The position numbers and the translations under genes were made by a program. From NCBI GenBank assembly GCA_034509735.1, contig JACGWO010000001.1:29019966-29083965 (forward strand): DNA of 64,000 nt. The letters run 5' to 3'. The notes below the pieces were generated by a model. The model was not told the DNA's origin and did no database searches. It saw only the letters and a program-made list of their open reading frames with translations. Positions 25,276-37,600 of this stretch are shown here, in pieces. The stretch is from Sesamum alatum. Lineage: Eukaryota > Streptophyta > Magnoliopsida > Lamiales > Pedaliaceae. Numbering within the stretch: position 1 is the first letter of the stretch; every line of letters begins with the position of its first letter.

Positions 25276-25920
25276 TTTTTTGTATTTTGTTGGATATTTT
25301 CTGTAATTTTTTTTTAAAAAAAAGTAAGTTTATGCAATTTTAGAAAATAAATTTCTATAATTATTAAAAAGAATCGGAATATTTTTCCTATTTTTTGAAT
25401 TTTTTTGGAATTTGTTGGATTTTCTGTAATTTTTTTAAAAAAATAAGTAAGTTTTTGTAATTTTAAAATATAATTTTCTGTAATTATTAAAGAAAATCTG
25501 AATAATTTTCCTATTTTTTTGAATTTTTCTATAATTTTTTGGATATTTTCTGTAATTTTTTAAAAAAAATAAGTAAACTTTTGTAAATTTAGAACATAAT
25601 TTTCTATAATTATTAAAAAAATCTAAATATATTTCTTATTCTTTCGAATTTATCTGTAATTTGTTGGATATTTTCTGTAATTTTTTTAAAAAAGAAGTAA
25701 GTTTTTGTAATTTTAGAAAATAATTTTCTATAATTATTAAAAAATCTGAATATTTTTTCCTATTGTTTTGAATTTTTCTGTAATTTGTTGGATATTTTCT
25801 GTAATTTTCTTTTTAAAAATAAGTAAGTTTTTGTAATTATAGAGAACAAATTTTTGTAATTATTTAAAAAAATCTGAATATTTTTCCTATTTTTTTGAAC
25901 TTTTCTGTAATTTGTTGGAT
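25276..25920. repeat. Tandem repeat of about 125 bp, five units, in CACTA-2
   Basis: The phrase TTGTTGGATATTTTCTGTAATTTTTT recurs near 25279, 25411, 25536, 25660 and 25785. Each is followed by AAATAAGTAAGTTTTTGTAATTTTAGAA and ATTATTAAAAAAATCTGAATA. The array ends a short way before the TNPA-like gene. It is AT-rich and noncoding. Confidence 0.85.
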
Positions 25921-25979
25921 ACTTAGGAAAGTAATGGAGATTAGAACTTTAATGCTATTTCTAAAAAATTGTAGATCCA

Positions 25980-27472
25980 TGACTATCGGGCTCCGGCTCA
26001 TCCGGGACGAGGTCGTGGCCGCAGTGATGACCCTCTCGATCGTCCTCCTGCTATTGGTGTGGATGCACCCCGAGCACCGCCACCACCACCACCACCACCA
26101 ATAGCAAAGCCTGCATCCCGACTGTCGAGCACGGCTGTAGATCCCGCGATAGCAAGGTCATCTGCGGCTGGGGCCAGCAGTTCACAGCCCGCCCCCCTCC
26201 CCCCTGGCCATGGGATGCACCACCACCACTACCACCCCCGCGACCACAGTCTTCACGGCACTACATTAGCCTCCAGGATGCGAGGTGACATAAAAAAATT
26301 AATTTAAATTATTTAACTTTAGTTTCATTATTTTTTATTGTGTTTAATATTTCTGCAATTTTTTCAGGTCGGATCTAGATTTTAACAGCGCGATCCATGC
26401 TACGGTCCGCTGTCATCTTCCGCATCCCCTGGGGGCCCATATCGCGGGTTCCACATGAGCACCAGTTATTCTGGTTCAATAATTTAAAGGTAAGAATAAT
26501 AATAATTTTTTTTAAAAGTGAATCTTTTGTTTTTTTATCTAATACTTATATATATATATATATATTTGAATATGTCAAATTTGCAGTTGTTTTATTGGCA
26601 GGACTGCGACGACGAGTCGGTTCAAGATCTTTAAGGTGCAGACGGGTAAGTTCCTGCGGAAGTGGTTCACTGACGCCAAAAACCAGTTGGCTCGACCGAT
26701 GTGGCTGGCTGGGGAGATTTGGCGCCAACTATTAGAGTACTGGGCCAACCGAGATTTTAAGTCACAGTCGGCCAAAAATAAGGCCAATCGGACAGCGAAT
26801 CCGGCCGCACTAGCTACTATCTACCCGGGGGGTCGTCATCTATTGGGTCCCACAAGCGTAAGATAGTAAGTATTTTAATTTGTAGTATTAATTTAATTTT
26901 AGTATTTACGAATCATTTCTTTAAATGGTTTTTTGAACAGGAAACACAACTCGAACGCCCCATCAAACAAATGGAGTTGTTCGAGAAGTACTATAAAAAG
27001 AAGGACGGCGAATAGAGCGGCCCGAGGGCAATAGAAGTTGCAGTAAGTATGTCATAATTATAATTTTTAATTTTTAATTATTTTTTTAAAATATTAATAA
27101 TCAATTAATCAGTTCGCAGGAGCTGTTTATGAGGATACTGCAGGAACGCCAGCCAAACAGTAATCAAGATCCTCCAATATCCTTCAAGGCTCGGTGGCCC
27201 CGACCGAGCGATAAATGTGGATGTCAGCAGCCGGAGGCCGAAAGAGGGGTCGAGTATTCAGTTCGGCTCCGAGTCCCACCGCACAAATACTGGACCATCA
27301 CAACCCAGCTCGTGTGCTGCTACATCGCCCTCGTCCCCACCTTGATGATCAGGTCGCGACTCTCAAGGAGTTTATGTGGCGGATGGACCCCACCTTTATG
27401 CCTCCTCCACAGCCTCCAACTGATCCCCCGGCAACCGACGATGAGGACGAGGAAGACACTGTTAACGGGTAG
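25980..27472 (+). pseudogene. TNPA-like gene of CACTA-2, broken
   Basis: Exon pieces follow the same plan as the TNPA-like gene of CACTA-1. There is a Pro/Arg/Gly-rich first part (about 25985-26285) and a second exon (about 26367-26490). The third exon (about 26586-26868) has the WQDCDDES word, then GKFLRKWF and KNKANR. A short exon (26941-27015) reads RPIKQMELFEKYYKKK. The last part (27116-27472) has RVFSSAPSP and an acidic DDEDEED tail. A one-base frameshift lies near 26620, between the DDES and GKFLRK words. No start codon is visible in the frame of the first part. It is a relic without a partner transposase in the same element. Confidence 0.8.
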
Positions 27473-28245
27473 ACTCGTCTAGTTTAGGATTTTTATTTTG
27501 TAAAAATGCAATGTTTTAAACAATATTTTTATTTTGTCAGCTATATTATTTATGCTTTTTATATAATATTTCGCATTTAAGAAATTAAATTACATATATA
27601 ATGAATATTTCACATTTAAGAAATTATAAAATTTAATCTTGTAATGGCTTTTCTAATACTTCTACCCATCATAGAATTACAAAGTCGTTCCAAAGACCGT
27701 GCATAAGATTCTTATCTATTTTTAAAAAAAAAAAAAGGTGGCCCAAAAATGGGTACAAAAACAAATCGAAAAAAGTAACAAACGCAGTTACAAAAACAGT
27801 CACACAAAGCGTTACAAAGGCCATTCCAAATGTTATGAAAAAAGTAATTACTAATACCGAAATAAAGTCGTTACAAAATAATGACAAGTCATTAAAAAAA
27901 TAATGCAAAAAACCACTCCACATCGGAAGCCAAGCCATTACTATTGTGTGTTACAATAGCCGTTCCAAAATAAATATAATAAAGTTACATTGTCATTCCA
28001 AAAACAAGTCCAAATTCATTTTCTCCATCCGGTCAAGTATTGTAACGGCCGACGTAGGCCGGTGCAACGGCCGTTTCAAATTGTAATGGCTTTCAGCTAA
28101 GCCGTCACAAATTTTTTGTAACTCATAAAATAGGCGCGGATTCCTCGGCAGTTATAAAAGTCGTTACAACGTCCAAAAGCTATTCCAAATTAATGTTTAA
28201 CCATTACAAAAGCCGTTACTATAAAATAATTTTTTTGTTGTGACT

Positions 28246-28433
28246 AGTACTTGCCGGACCTGGCTAAGCCCCTGAACACATCTAGAGACGCCAATTAAAG
28301 CAGGACTTAAATCTTGCGCCGGCCTCAAGCGTACCCACGACAAGGCGAAATAAAAACAACTCATTTCCCCAACAGATTATATAACGCATGCAGAAAGATA
28401 ATTCGTAGAATCCTCTTAATTATAGGTCCACTA
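28246..28433 (+). promoter_or_regulatory. Proximal promoter and 5' leader of the CNMT-like gene
   Basis: Only 188 bp of non-transposon sequence remain between the ACT duplication of CACTA-2 and the start codon. A TATA-like TATATAA lies at 28378-28384, about 50 bp before the ATG, which would give a very short leader. Further regulatory sequence must lie beyond the two CACTA elements or within them. Confidence 0.45.
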
Positions 28434-28644
28434 ATGGCGGCCATTGACGGCGGCATTGTGGATTCCATTGTGCAGGTGCTCTACGACGTTACCGCGCGCC
28501 TTATGGTCGCTTTGCTCGACCGTAACTTACTGCCTGATGCCGTCGTACGCTGCATCACTCGCCTCTTGCTTGCGAGTCGCCTCCGGTCTGCATACAGATC
28601 CATGGCCGATATTCATTTGTCCGACCTCCTCAATTTTGTGCAAT
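28434..28644 (+). CDS. CNMT-like exon 1 (start codon)
   Basis: It encodes residues 1-70 plus one base. It starts MAAIDGGIVD, and NLLPDAVVRCITRLLLASRL is the conserved N-terminal helix region of the family. The exon ends CAAT|GTACGT. An in-frame ATG at 28314 lies upstream, but the family N-terminus fits the 28434 start, and 28314 is upstream of the TATA-like box. Confidence 0.92.
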
Positions 28645-31600
28645 GTACGTTGCTCAACTGTGTATGTTGTATACCTTTGTTTAGTTTTTTTTTCTTTTGG
28701 AAAATAGAACGATTTTTTTAAAGCAATCAACATACGATTATAATTTTTAATAGGCAAGTACAACAATATTCCAAAATCTATCTATAACAATTTCAAAACA
28801 CTATAAAAGTAGACTAAATACCTATACTCGTAGGTCTCAAACTCACGACGTTTTGATTGTAGGACCTCAACCTTTATTTAGTTAGAGAGTAGCTGTTTGA
28901 TTAAATTTCACTGGTTGGTAATTTGATTCACATTCTACGGGTGTAATTCAATAAAATTATTTAAAATAAAATATGTTTCACTATTATAATATGGGTTAAA
29001 TACATTTTACACTTTTAAAATTTGCCACCCTCATCAATTATCCTGTGAAACTGCATAAGCCTTCACGTACTCCCTATCTTTGAGATAATCCTTTAAATTA
29101 AATAAAAATGAACAAAAGTACCTTTGACTATTAATAATATAAAATATTCACTTTAATGCCCTCTATAATAAAATATATCAATTAATTTGACTTAAAATTT
29201 ATTCAACTGCGATGTTTATAAATTAATACTGAATTAATATAAATTAATTAAGTATCAAATAATCATTTCAAATTTTATTGTATAATTAGTCATATTGATT
29301 TAGTAAAAATTTATAAATTCATTAAGTTTAAATTAATGAATAAAAATGCACTTTTGCATATTTAAATTTTACCATACCGTTATTCATACTTACGGGTATT
29401 TTAGGGCATAGGCTCTATCTATACCGAAAAAAATTATTTCAGTAGGCATGTGGTTGAGTCTAAATATAATGAAAATATCAGGTACAAATTTGGGTATAAC
29501 TATCAAAACTGAGTTTGGGTTTAGGTATTGCCCACTAATTGACAGGTCTAAACGTTGGACCGAGGGCTAAGTTAAGGGATGAAATAAAATTACTACTTGA
29601 GAAAAGAAAGGATAAATTGCATAAAATCCCCCTGTATTTTCAAAATATAGCTAAAAACTCCCTGGTGTTAGAAAAATAGACAAACAACCCCCATGTTTTT
29701 TAAAATACTGCATACTCTCCCCTTCCATTATGTATGCTTAACGGCGTTAATATTTCTAATGAATTTTTCGTTATACCCTTCTTATCATAGCCATTGATAT
29801 TCAATTGTTAAAAAATGAACGGTCTAAATTTAATTAATTTAAAATATTTTTTTATATATGTAATTATATATGCCCTATACATACATTATACATACATATT
29901 AAACATATATATATATATGTGTTGATACAGGGCGGCGATGGCTGACGCCGCCGTCGCCCGCGCACGAAGGGGCGATATTGCCCCCTTCAACATGCACAGA
30001 AGTCGGGGCAACGTCGCCCAAATCCTGGCGGCGTTGCCCAGATCCTGGCGATATTGCCTGGGCGCCCACTTTGATGGTCGGCGGCTAGGCGGCTGTCGGC
30101 CGATAACCAAAAAAAATATTAAATAGAACAATTTATGTTTTTTAAATAGAAATATTATAAAAAATTATTAAAGTTTTATTTTAAATATATTATAATTAAT
30201 TTAATTTTTATATATGTTGATATTTAATTAATATTTTTTATAAATAAATATAATTTATTGAAATAAATTTAACTAAATAAAAATTTAATTTATAATTATA
30301 TATCATTATAATTATTTTATTTATATGTATAAATATTTAGATTCGAAAAGTTAATTTTAATGTATTAATTTTTGTATTGCCTTTTTCATTTTAAAATTTG
30401 AACTTTTAAAAATTTTATATAGTTTTTAGCTATATTAAAGCATATTTAAACTAATTAATATTTTGAATTATCAAATATATAATTTATTAAAATATATTAA
30501 ATTAATCAGAATATATAATTTATTAAAATATATCTAAATATCAAATAAAAGCGGCAAAATAGGCATTTGGACATTTAAATAACCTCAAAAAGGCCAAAAT
30601 TAAAAGGGGGCAAAATAGACATTTACACACTTAAAATAACCTAAAAAAGGCCAAAAATGATACCCAATCTCACAATGAGCGCATGTGACACACTCTCCGT
30701 TAGAGGCTTTTTGCTATATTTTATAAAACACAGGGGGCTTTTGACTATCAATTTAACACAGTGGGGTTTCACGCCATTTCACCAAAATATAGGAGGGGGG
30801 GGGGGGGGGGTTATGCAATTTACCCAAGGAAAAAACTTTCCTCATTAACTCCCAAATTACCACGCTTGACATTTGCATGCAGAAACAGTAGGCTCGACGG
30901 TCACTTATGATATTTTTTTCATTAAAATTACATCTAGTGTAGCACACAAACACAAATTTAAAAATTTATTTTGATCCCAAAGTACTAACATTGACTTACA
31001 ATATGTGATTAATCCGATATTAATTTTATTAACATTGTAAGTGAATAAAATTGAAATCAAATTGATTGGTATATTTTACTGTAGCGGGTATTAAAGTGAA
31101 TATATCATCATATTATTAAGAGTCAATGGTATATTTGTTCATTTTCATTTAATTTAAGGAATTAGCACACAGATAGGGGATAAGTAAAGATTTTTTTAGT
31201 TTAGGAGGATAATTGATGAGGATAACATACTTTAGGGGTATAAAATATTTTTAACGCTTATAATATTAATAGATATTACAAAGAAATTAAAAATAATAAT
31301 AATAGTTACATATATTTCAAAATGACGTACTTTTATAATATAGATAGCTATATTGATATCTCTCTTCTTGCAGCTTTAAGAGAAATGGCAATAGCAATTG
31401 ACACAGAAAAGCCAAAGTCGCAGCACTATGAAGTTCCAACATCTTTCTTCAGGCTTGTCCTTGGAAACCATCTCAAATACAGGCAAAATCTCCAATCATT
31501 CCAAATTAGATTAAATGCATTTTAGTCCCTTAACTTTGGTTATTTGATCTTTTAATTTTTTAGGATAGTATTTTAGTTTTATATATATTTTTTTATTTTC

Positions 31601-34600
31601 ATGATTTTAGTCATTTTTTCACTGGACTTCATCATTCTCGTTGGAAAAAAGCATGTGTCTCTCACATGACATTTTAAAACTGGAGCTTTTGTTCCTATTG
31701 GCCCATTATGTCAGTATTTTTGTCATTTTAACTTCTTAAAGTAGCATTTTGGTCCTGTATTTTTATAATTATCCGCAATTTTAGTGTTTTTTTTTTTCGT
31801 CGGAGTTCACTTTTCTCATCGTTGGAGGTGAACCCCGCCGAAACAAAAGAACTAAAATAATGAAAATTAAAATGATACAGGATCAACATGCAACCTTAGA
31901 AAGTTAAAAAATGGGATGGCCAAATAGCTTAAATTATAAAACCAATAATGCATTTAATCCTTCCAAAATCAATCGTTTGAAACATACACTTTATATTTTC
32001 TTGAATACGTTATGATTGCACAGCATACTATACTATTTTTTAAGGTTCAGCCCGTATAGTAATTAATTTTGGTTGTTATATTATTAATAATGACTAAAAT
32101 ATATTTCAATATATTTTTTTTTTTAACAAGATAACCATATACTCAATCTTCCATCAATTATTTTCTACTCGTGCATATTTAAAATTTTACATTTTATTAG
32201 ATTAATTATTTTTTTTCTTTTTTCTTTTTCATTAATTAAATAAATATAGTGTATTTATTTGAACTATTTAGGATTAATTATAGTTAGATCCCTTTGAAAA
32301 TACAAAGTCCTACACTTTCCTAGAAAAGCTTTTTGAATTATACTTTTACTCCCTATGAAAAAATTTATTTGCAACTGTACCCTTTCTGTTAGGGTTTGGA
32401 AAGAAAATACAAACCTCGATAAAAAAAAAAAATACATAAACATCTAATCTTAGGCTTAAATACATTTTTTAATCCCGTAACTTAAGTCACTTGGTGTTTT
32501 CATCTATTATACTTTCAGGCCAGTATTTTCGCCTGCATCATTTTAATCTTTATGATTTTAGTCATTTTTTTTTTTGCCAAAATTCACCATTGTCACTAGT
32601 AAAATGCATGTGCTTCGGTATTAGAGCAATGCACGTATAATTAATGAATACGGAATTTACTTGTAATTACAACTACAATATAAATAAATATACAAAAGGC
32701 ATAAGATGAATGTATAAAGACCTAACTTGAGGGAGCGTAAATATAAATTTTCCGAACTTTTATTGTAGTTTAATCTTTAAGCAAGAGGGGAAAATAGTCA
32801 AGAGATATAGGTGTATGCAATTAAAGTAATTTTTTTATTAACTTTTCGAATAAATGGTATAAAGGACAAAAGAATAGTAAACAATTTATTGAAGCACTTT
32901 CTCTAAAATAAATATCTATAAAAAAAATTTATTAGAAAATAATACTTTTTTTCATTCGCCTTGAAACAGAAGTGGAGAAGTAAACTTCCGCTTGTGAACT
33001 TTCTTATGACCAGTTCCTAACATGATCATCAATTAAAAACATTAGCATTTGTTATTATAAGGTAAATAACATAATTTGAAAATTTTCCATTACGTGACTA
33101 GTATTAATCTTGCTTATTACACCAACATTCATTTAAGAAAGATCCTAACATGAACTTTTTGTACTAATTAAAATTGTGAGTGTTTATTATACATATAGTT
33201 CAAAAACTAGATTAATTAACTTTAATATGTGTATGATAAAATTTGGGAACCGGAAAAGAAATTATTATTGCTACACTTTTAATGGTTATGAATTAAAAGT
33301 CATAGTAAATAATTATTATTAATCATAAATAGATAAAATTGATGCAAAAATTTAGCTTATCCACCATGGAATTTTTTTTTCCATGGTTATGAGTCATAGC
33401 AAATATTTTAGTCATGACTTTTGACCATGACGTTTTAGTCACACTAGCAGAAATTACGGCCAACAACCGTTGTATAGACGTGATCGTGACTATTTACTAC
33501 TGCTATTTATTTTTAACCATGATAATTAGCCACTAGAAAAATTTAACATTTAACCATGGCTAATTGCCATGGTTAAAACAAATAGCCGTAGTGAATAATC
33601 ATTCACCATGGTTATACGACGGTTATTGACCGTGGCATTTGCGAGTGTGACCAAAACATTTGCCATGGCAAAAATATTTGCTATGATCACACTATAAGAA
33701 AATAGCTAAATAGCAACGAAAAGATTTATTGCTGAAATTAGCGTCGAGCTAATTAGCAAGTAAAATTCTTGTTGCTAATCTACATTAGTTAATATATATT
33801 TTAAACAATTCTTTGCTAAATTTGTTAGCAAGTAAATTTTAAATTGCTAAATACATTAACAAGTATATTAGTTTCTTATATTAAATAATACATTAGCAAT
33901 GAGAATTTTACTTGCTAATTAGCTCGAAGCTGATTCTTTTTCATTGCTATTGAGCATTTTTCTTGTAGTGTCATAACCACGTAAAAAAGAGTTATCATGG
34001 TGGATAATCTAGGTTTTTGCAACGGTTTTTGTTTAACCATGGTTAATAATAATTATTCCGTAGTCAATAGTGTATTTCCTTCTAGTGAGCTATGATTAAA
34101 TGTTATATTTCTTCTGGTGGAGGTTTTATAACCTAATAATAAATAAATGAAAAACATTATTTTCTAGGAAGATACTAACCTTGTGTTTGGTTTCATTTTC
34201 TGCTTATGTCCGAGATAGTGAGAAAATAAAACCAAACATAATATTACTGAAAACATTTTTACTGGGTGTTTTGGCCCGTTCTCTCATATATGCATATATC
34301 CACTTATAAATAAATAAAAATTATTATATACAGATATACATTTATAAAAATATATAAAAGAGACATGATTTGAGAATGAACAATATTTTTTGTCTCCCAA
34401 TATACAACACAATACATACAAAATAACAAATATTATTATATACATATATAAAAATATATAAAAAGGACATGATTTGACAATGAACAGTGTTTTTGTCTCC
34501 CAATATACAACACAATACATACAATATTTTTTTTACACTATTTAAAATTAACTCAAAAAATAAATTCAAACATACATCATATTTCTAACACACACTTATT

Positions 34601-37600
34601 TATCATTATTTTTCTCTTTTTATCTCCACAAAACAAAACAAAACATTCAAAAAAAACAAAGCCAAACAAAGCCTAAAAGTTCATAAGTCAAAAGGTAAAA
34701 GTGAAATTCATTACTGATATAATTACCAAATAAAATATATATGACAGAAAACATAATTATGTTACCAAATAAATGATTTAGTGAATTTTTTGAAAAGTTA
34801 AGCGAAAAATATTAAAGAACACATAATAAATATAAAGATTAAAAAGATTAGTGACATGAAAATTATCAAAGAACCCGTATGATAATTAATCAAAAAACCA
34901 AAAGGTCCGGGTTCGTGTTACAGTAAGGAAGTACTTTTTAAACAAATAATGTACGTATTGACTTCAATAAATTATAAAATTAAAATAAAAAATAATTTTC
35001 ACAGTTATTTAATAGAAATATATTATGGAAATAATAATTTACTGCGCCCGTATGCTTATCATTACAATAATTGGAAGAATTTATTATAAAATTAACTCTT
35101 TATGATCTCGTATACACGTAGAATTAATTACCACATATAAAAGTGTTCATAATCATAAATGATAACTCTTGTCTGGTCATATATATTAGGGTAAATTACA
35201 TTGACACTCCTTGAAATTAAACCAAAATACACAAATATCCCCTATTTTTGTTAAAATTATAGCCACACTCCCTGAAGTTGTAATAGTATTACAACTACAC
35301 CCCCTACTCAAAGGCAAAACTTACACTAATACCCCTGAAAAACATTACACTAACATCCCTCGGGGCGTGTAGTTGTAATTTCACAAAAGATAGGAAGTGT
35401 TTGTGTAATTGAACCTAACTTCAGAGGTGTCAATATAATTTACCCTATATATTAATATAGCTCATGAGTCATGACAACATTTTTGTGAAACATTCCATTT
35501 TGTTGTTATACCCGAAAACTTTTTTAGAGTTAGGATAACATAAAAGAATTAGGATAATAATATTTTTCATCTCATATCTTATAATTAATATTTTTTTTCT
35601 TAATTACTTACACAATAATTAATGGTCATACCATAAATTACAAAAATTAGCAATTTTAGTCCTTTCGCCTTCATTAATATTTTGACAAAAATGGCACGCG
35701 GTATGTAAGTGGTCATTATTCGAAATAATACACACTCTTCCCCGTTGTTTGTTATCCTTGACAGCGTTAAAATTTTTCGTTATTTACCCTTTATATTCTT
35801 GTTTTAACAACTACTGATCTTCAACAGATAAAAGTGAATGGTCCAAATTATAAGTAATCTGAAAAATATTTATTATATATAGATACAATTATATATCTGT
35901 AATGATATTAATACTACATATAATATATATACAATGGCGGTGATGACCAACTATCACCCCAATAGCGATGACGACTATCGCCACCCACCTCTAGGCAATT
36001 GTGAGGTCGCCCAAAACAGTTTGGACGACCTCGCTGTTGCCCCGGGCAAAAAGGGGCAACGAAATGCGCATTGCCATCGCCTAGTTTGGGCAACGGCAAC
36101 TCGCACTAGATTTTGGCAAGTAAGGTTGACTAGAAATAAAGGGTGTTGCCGTCTGAAAAAGACGGTACAGCCCAGAAAAGCGTGAAAACGCAAGAAAAGT
36201 GAAAGTAAATCAAATTTAGTTTATATCAAATGGGTGTAGCCTCTGATTTCTCAGGCATGCGATTTTTCTTAAAATGTGAATAATAAAATAAAATAAACAA
36301 CAAACGTCTTTATGTGGCTTTAGGTAAAACAAAAAAGGGCATAATAAATTAACCACGGATTTATACATTTTTTGTTTTCGTGTTGCAACTGCTAGGAGCA
36401 TTGTTCCTTTTCTCCAAAATCTCATTCACATGAGGGATCAACGTAGGCTCCCTTTAATTCATCCACACCACATCAGGAAATGGAATCACACGGTTCACAC
36501 CCATCTGCTAGATAGAACGAGATTACGAAGAAATGTATCCGAATTAACGCTATCAATTAGCATATGTAATTGGATCTTAGTAGTTCTAACTTGAACCTAG
36601 TTAAAGAAGAACAAAAAATAAAGGAGTGTAGGATGGAAATCTAATTTTCAAGTTTGTTGCTAGCACCAAAAAATAAAATGCACCTATTGTATTAAACTAT
36701 TAATAGTGCCCAACTAACACTAATCCAAGGAGCTGTATCCAACTTCCCTAGATCTCTCATTGAGTGGGGTGGCTACTAGGGATCCATTTAAGTGGATCGG
36801 GCTTATTTTAATTCAATTATTAATTTAAATCAAATTCAATAAAGATCTTTTGGGCATTTAAAATAATTCAATCAATTCAAAATCCAACTGAAGCTCATCA
36901 TTTTATTTAATTCAATTAAATAAACTAAAGTACAACTTCATTAATTAGTTAATCCAATTAACTAATTAAACAAACCCAATTAAATTAATTCAAATAACTA
37001 AATTGTGCTAAGCCTAAATTTAATTAATCTAATTAATTAGATCTTGGGTCATCCATTAAATGGACTTTTCTCATTAAATGATCCAATTATTTATATTCTC
37101 CATGAATTAATTTAATCTAATTAAATTATTTTGTTTCTTCTAGAATTCAAAGTATTCTACTAGCTCCATAGTGATTTGTGTGTGACTATTTAGGTTCACC
37201 CTTATCTAGACTTGGTCTTGTGTCCAACACAATTAATTAATTGAATCCAATTTAATTACTTATTTCCGATTAACCATTAATCCAAAAGCGCACACCATGG
37301 TAGCCGTCTGGCAATGGTGCATGCTATACAAGTACAGTCCTTCCATCAAGCTATCTCCCGGTCTAAGTTTATGGCATGAAATTAGACGTCAGTTTCCATC
37401 CTGGACTAGACAATAATGCTCGTTATTCTAGACGCGTTTAGTCTATTGATTGAGACTAGAAAACTATGTTCATTATTCTAGGCACGTTTACTCTACTGAT
37501 TGGCATAGGGACCATTCCCTATTCAATCAATCATTGTAGCCACAGAGTTAAAGAGTTTCAAACCTATCTCAAAGCGCATAGGAGATCGAACTGTCATTTA

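Larger units (their letters stand above)
23545..28242 (+). mobile_element. Nonautonomous CACTA transposon CACTA-2, 4.7 kb
   Basis: It starts CACTACAAAAAAAACAAGGG and ends with the complement of CACAACAAAAAAATTATTT. ACT flanks both ends (23542-23544 and 28243-28245), the expected 3-bp duplication. Subterminal sequence is rich in GTTACAA, GCCGTTAC and CATTCCAAA words, different from those of CACTA-1, so it is another family. It carries a TNPA-like gene on the + strand but no TNP2 transposase. Its right end lies 191 bp before the CNMT-like start codon. Confidence 0.92.
28993..31257. mobile_element. Mutator-like foldback element with 240-bp inverted ends
   Basis: The left arm (GGGTTAAATACATTTTACAC... 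to about 29230) pairs with the complement of 31020-31257. Shared words are CTCATCAATTATCCT, TTTAAATTAAATRAAAATGAACAAA and ATTCACTTTAATRCC. TTATAATAT stands on both sides (28984-28992 and 31258-31266), an exact 9-bp duplication typical of Mutator-like elements. It hosts dispersed repeat b (29392-29552) and another foldback element (29610-30825). No transposase was seen. Confidence 0.88.
28645..31373 (+). other. CNMT-like intron 1 (2.7 kb, transposon-filled)
   Basis: A GT-AG intron whose bulk is one 2265-bp Mutator-type foldback element (28993-31257) with other repeats nested in it. Without it the intron would be about 455 bp. Confidence 0.88.

Noticed and set aside
28314..28433. Upstream in-frame ATG as the methyltransferase start, adding 40 residues
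   Set aside because: The family N-terminus aligns to the 28434 start, and the TATA-like box lies between the two ATGs.
30795..30810. The G16 run as a functional G-quadruplex
   Set aside because: It lies in a MITE arm where the partner arm has CCCCC; it is more likely slippage or an assembly artefact.
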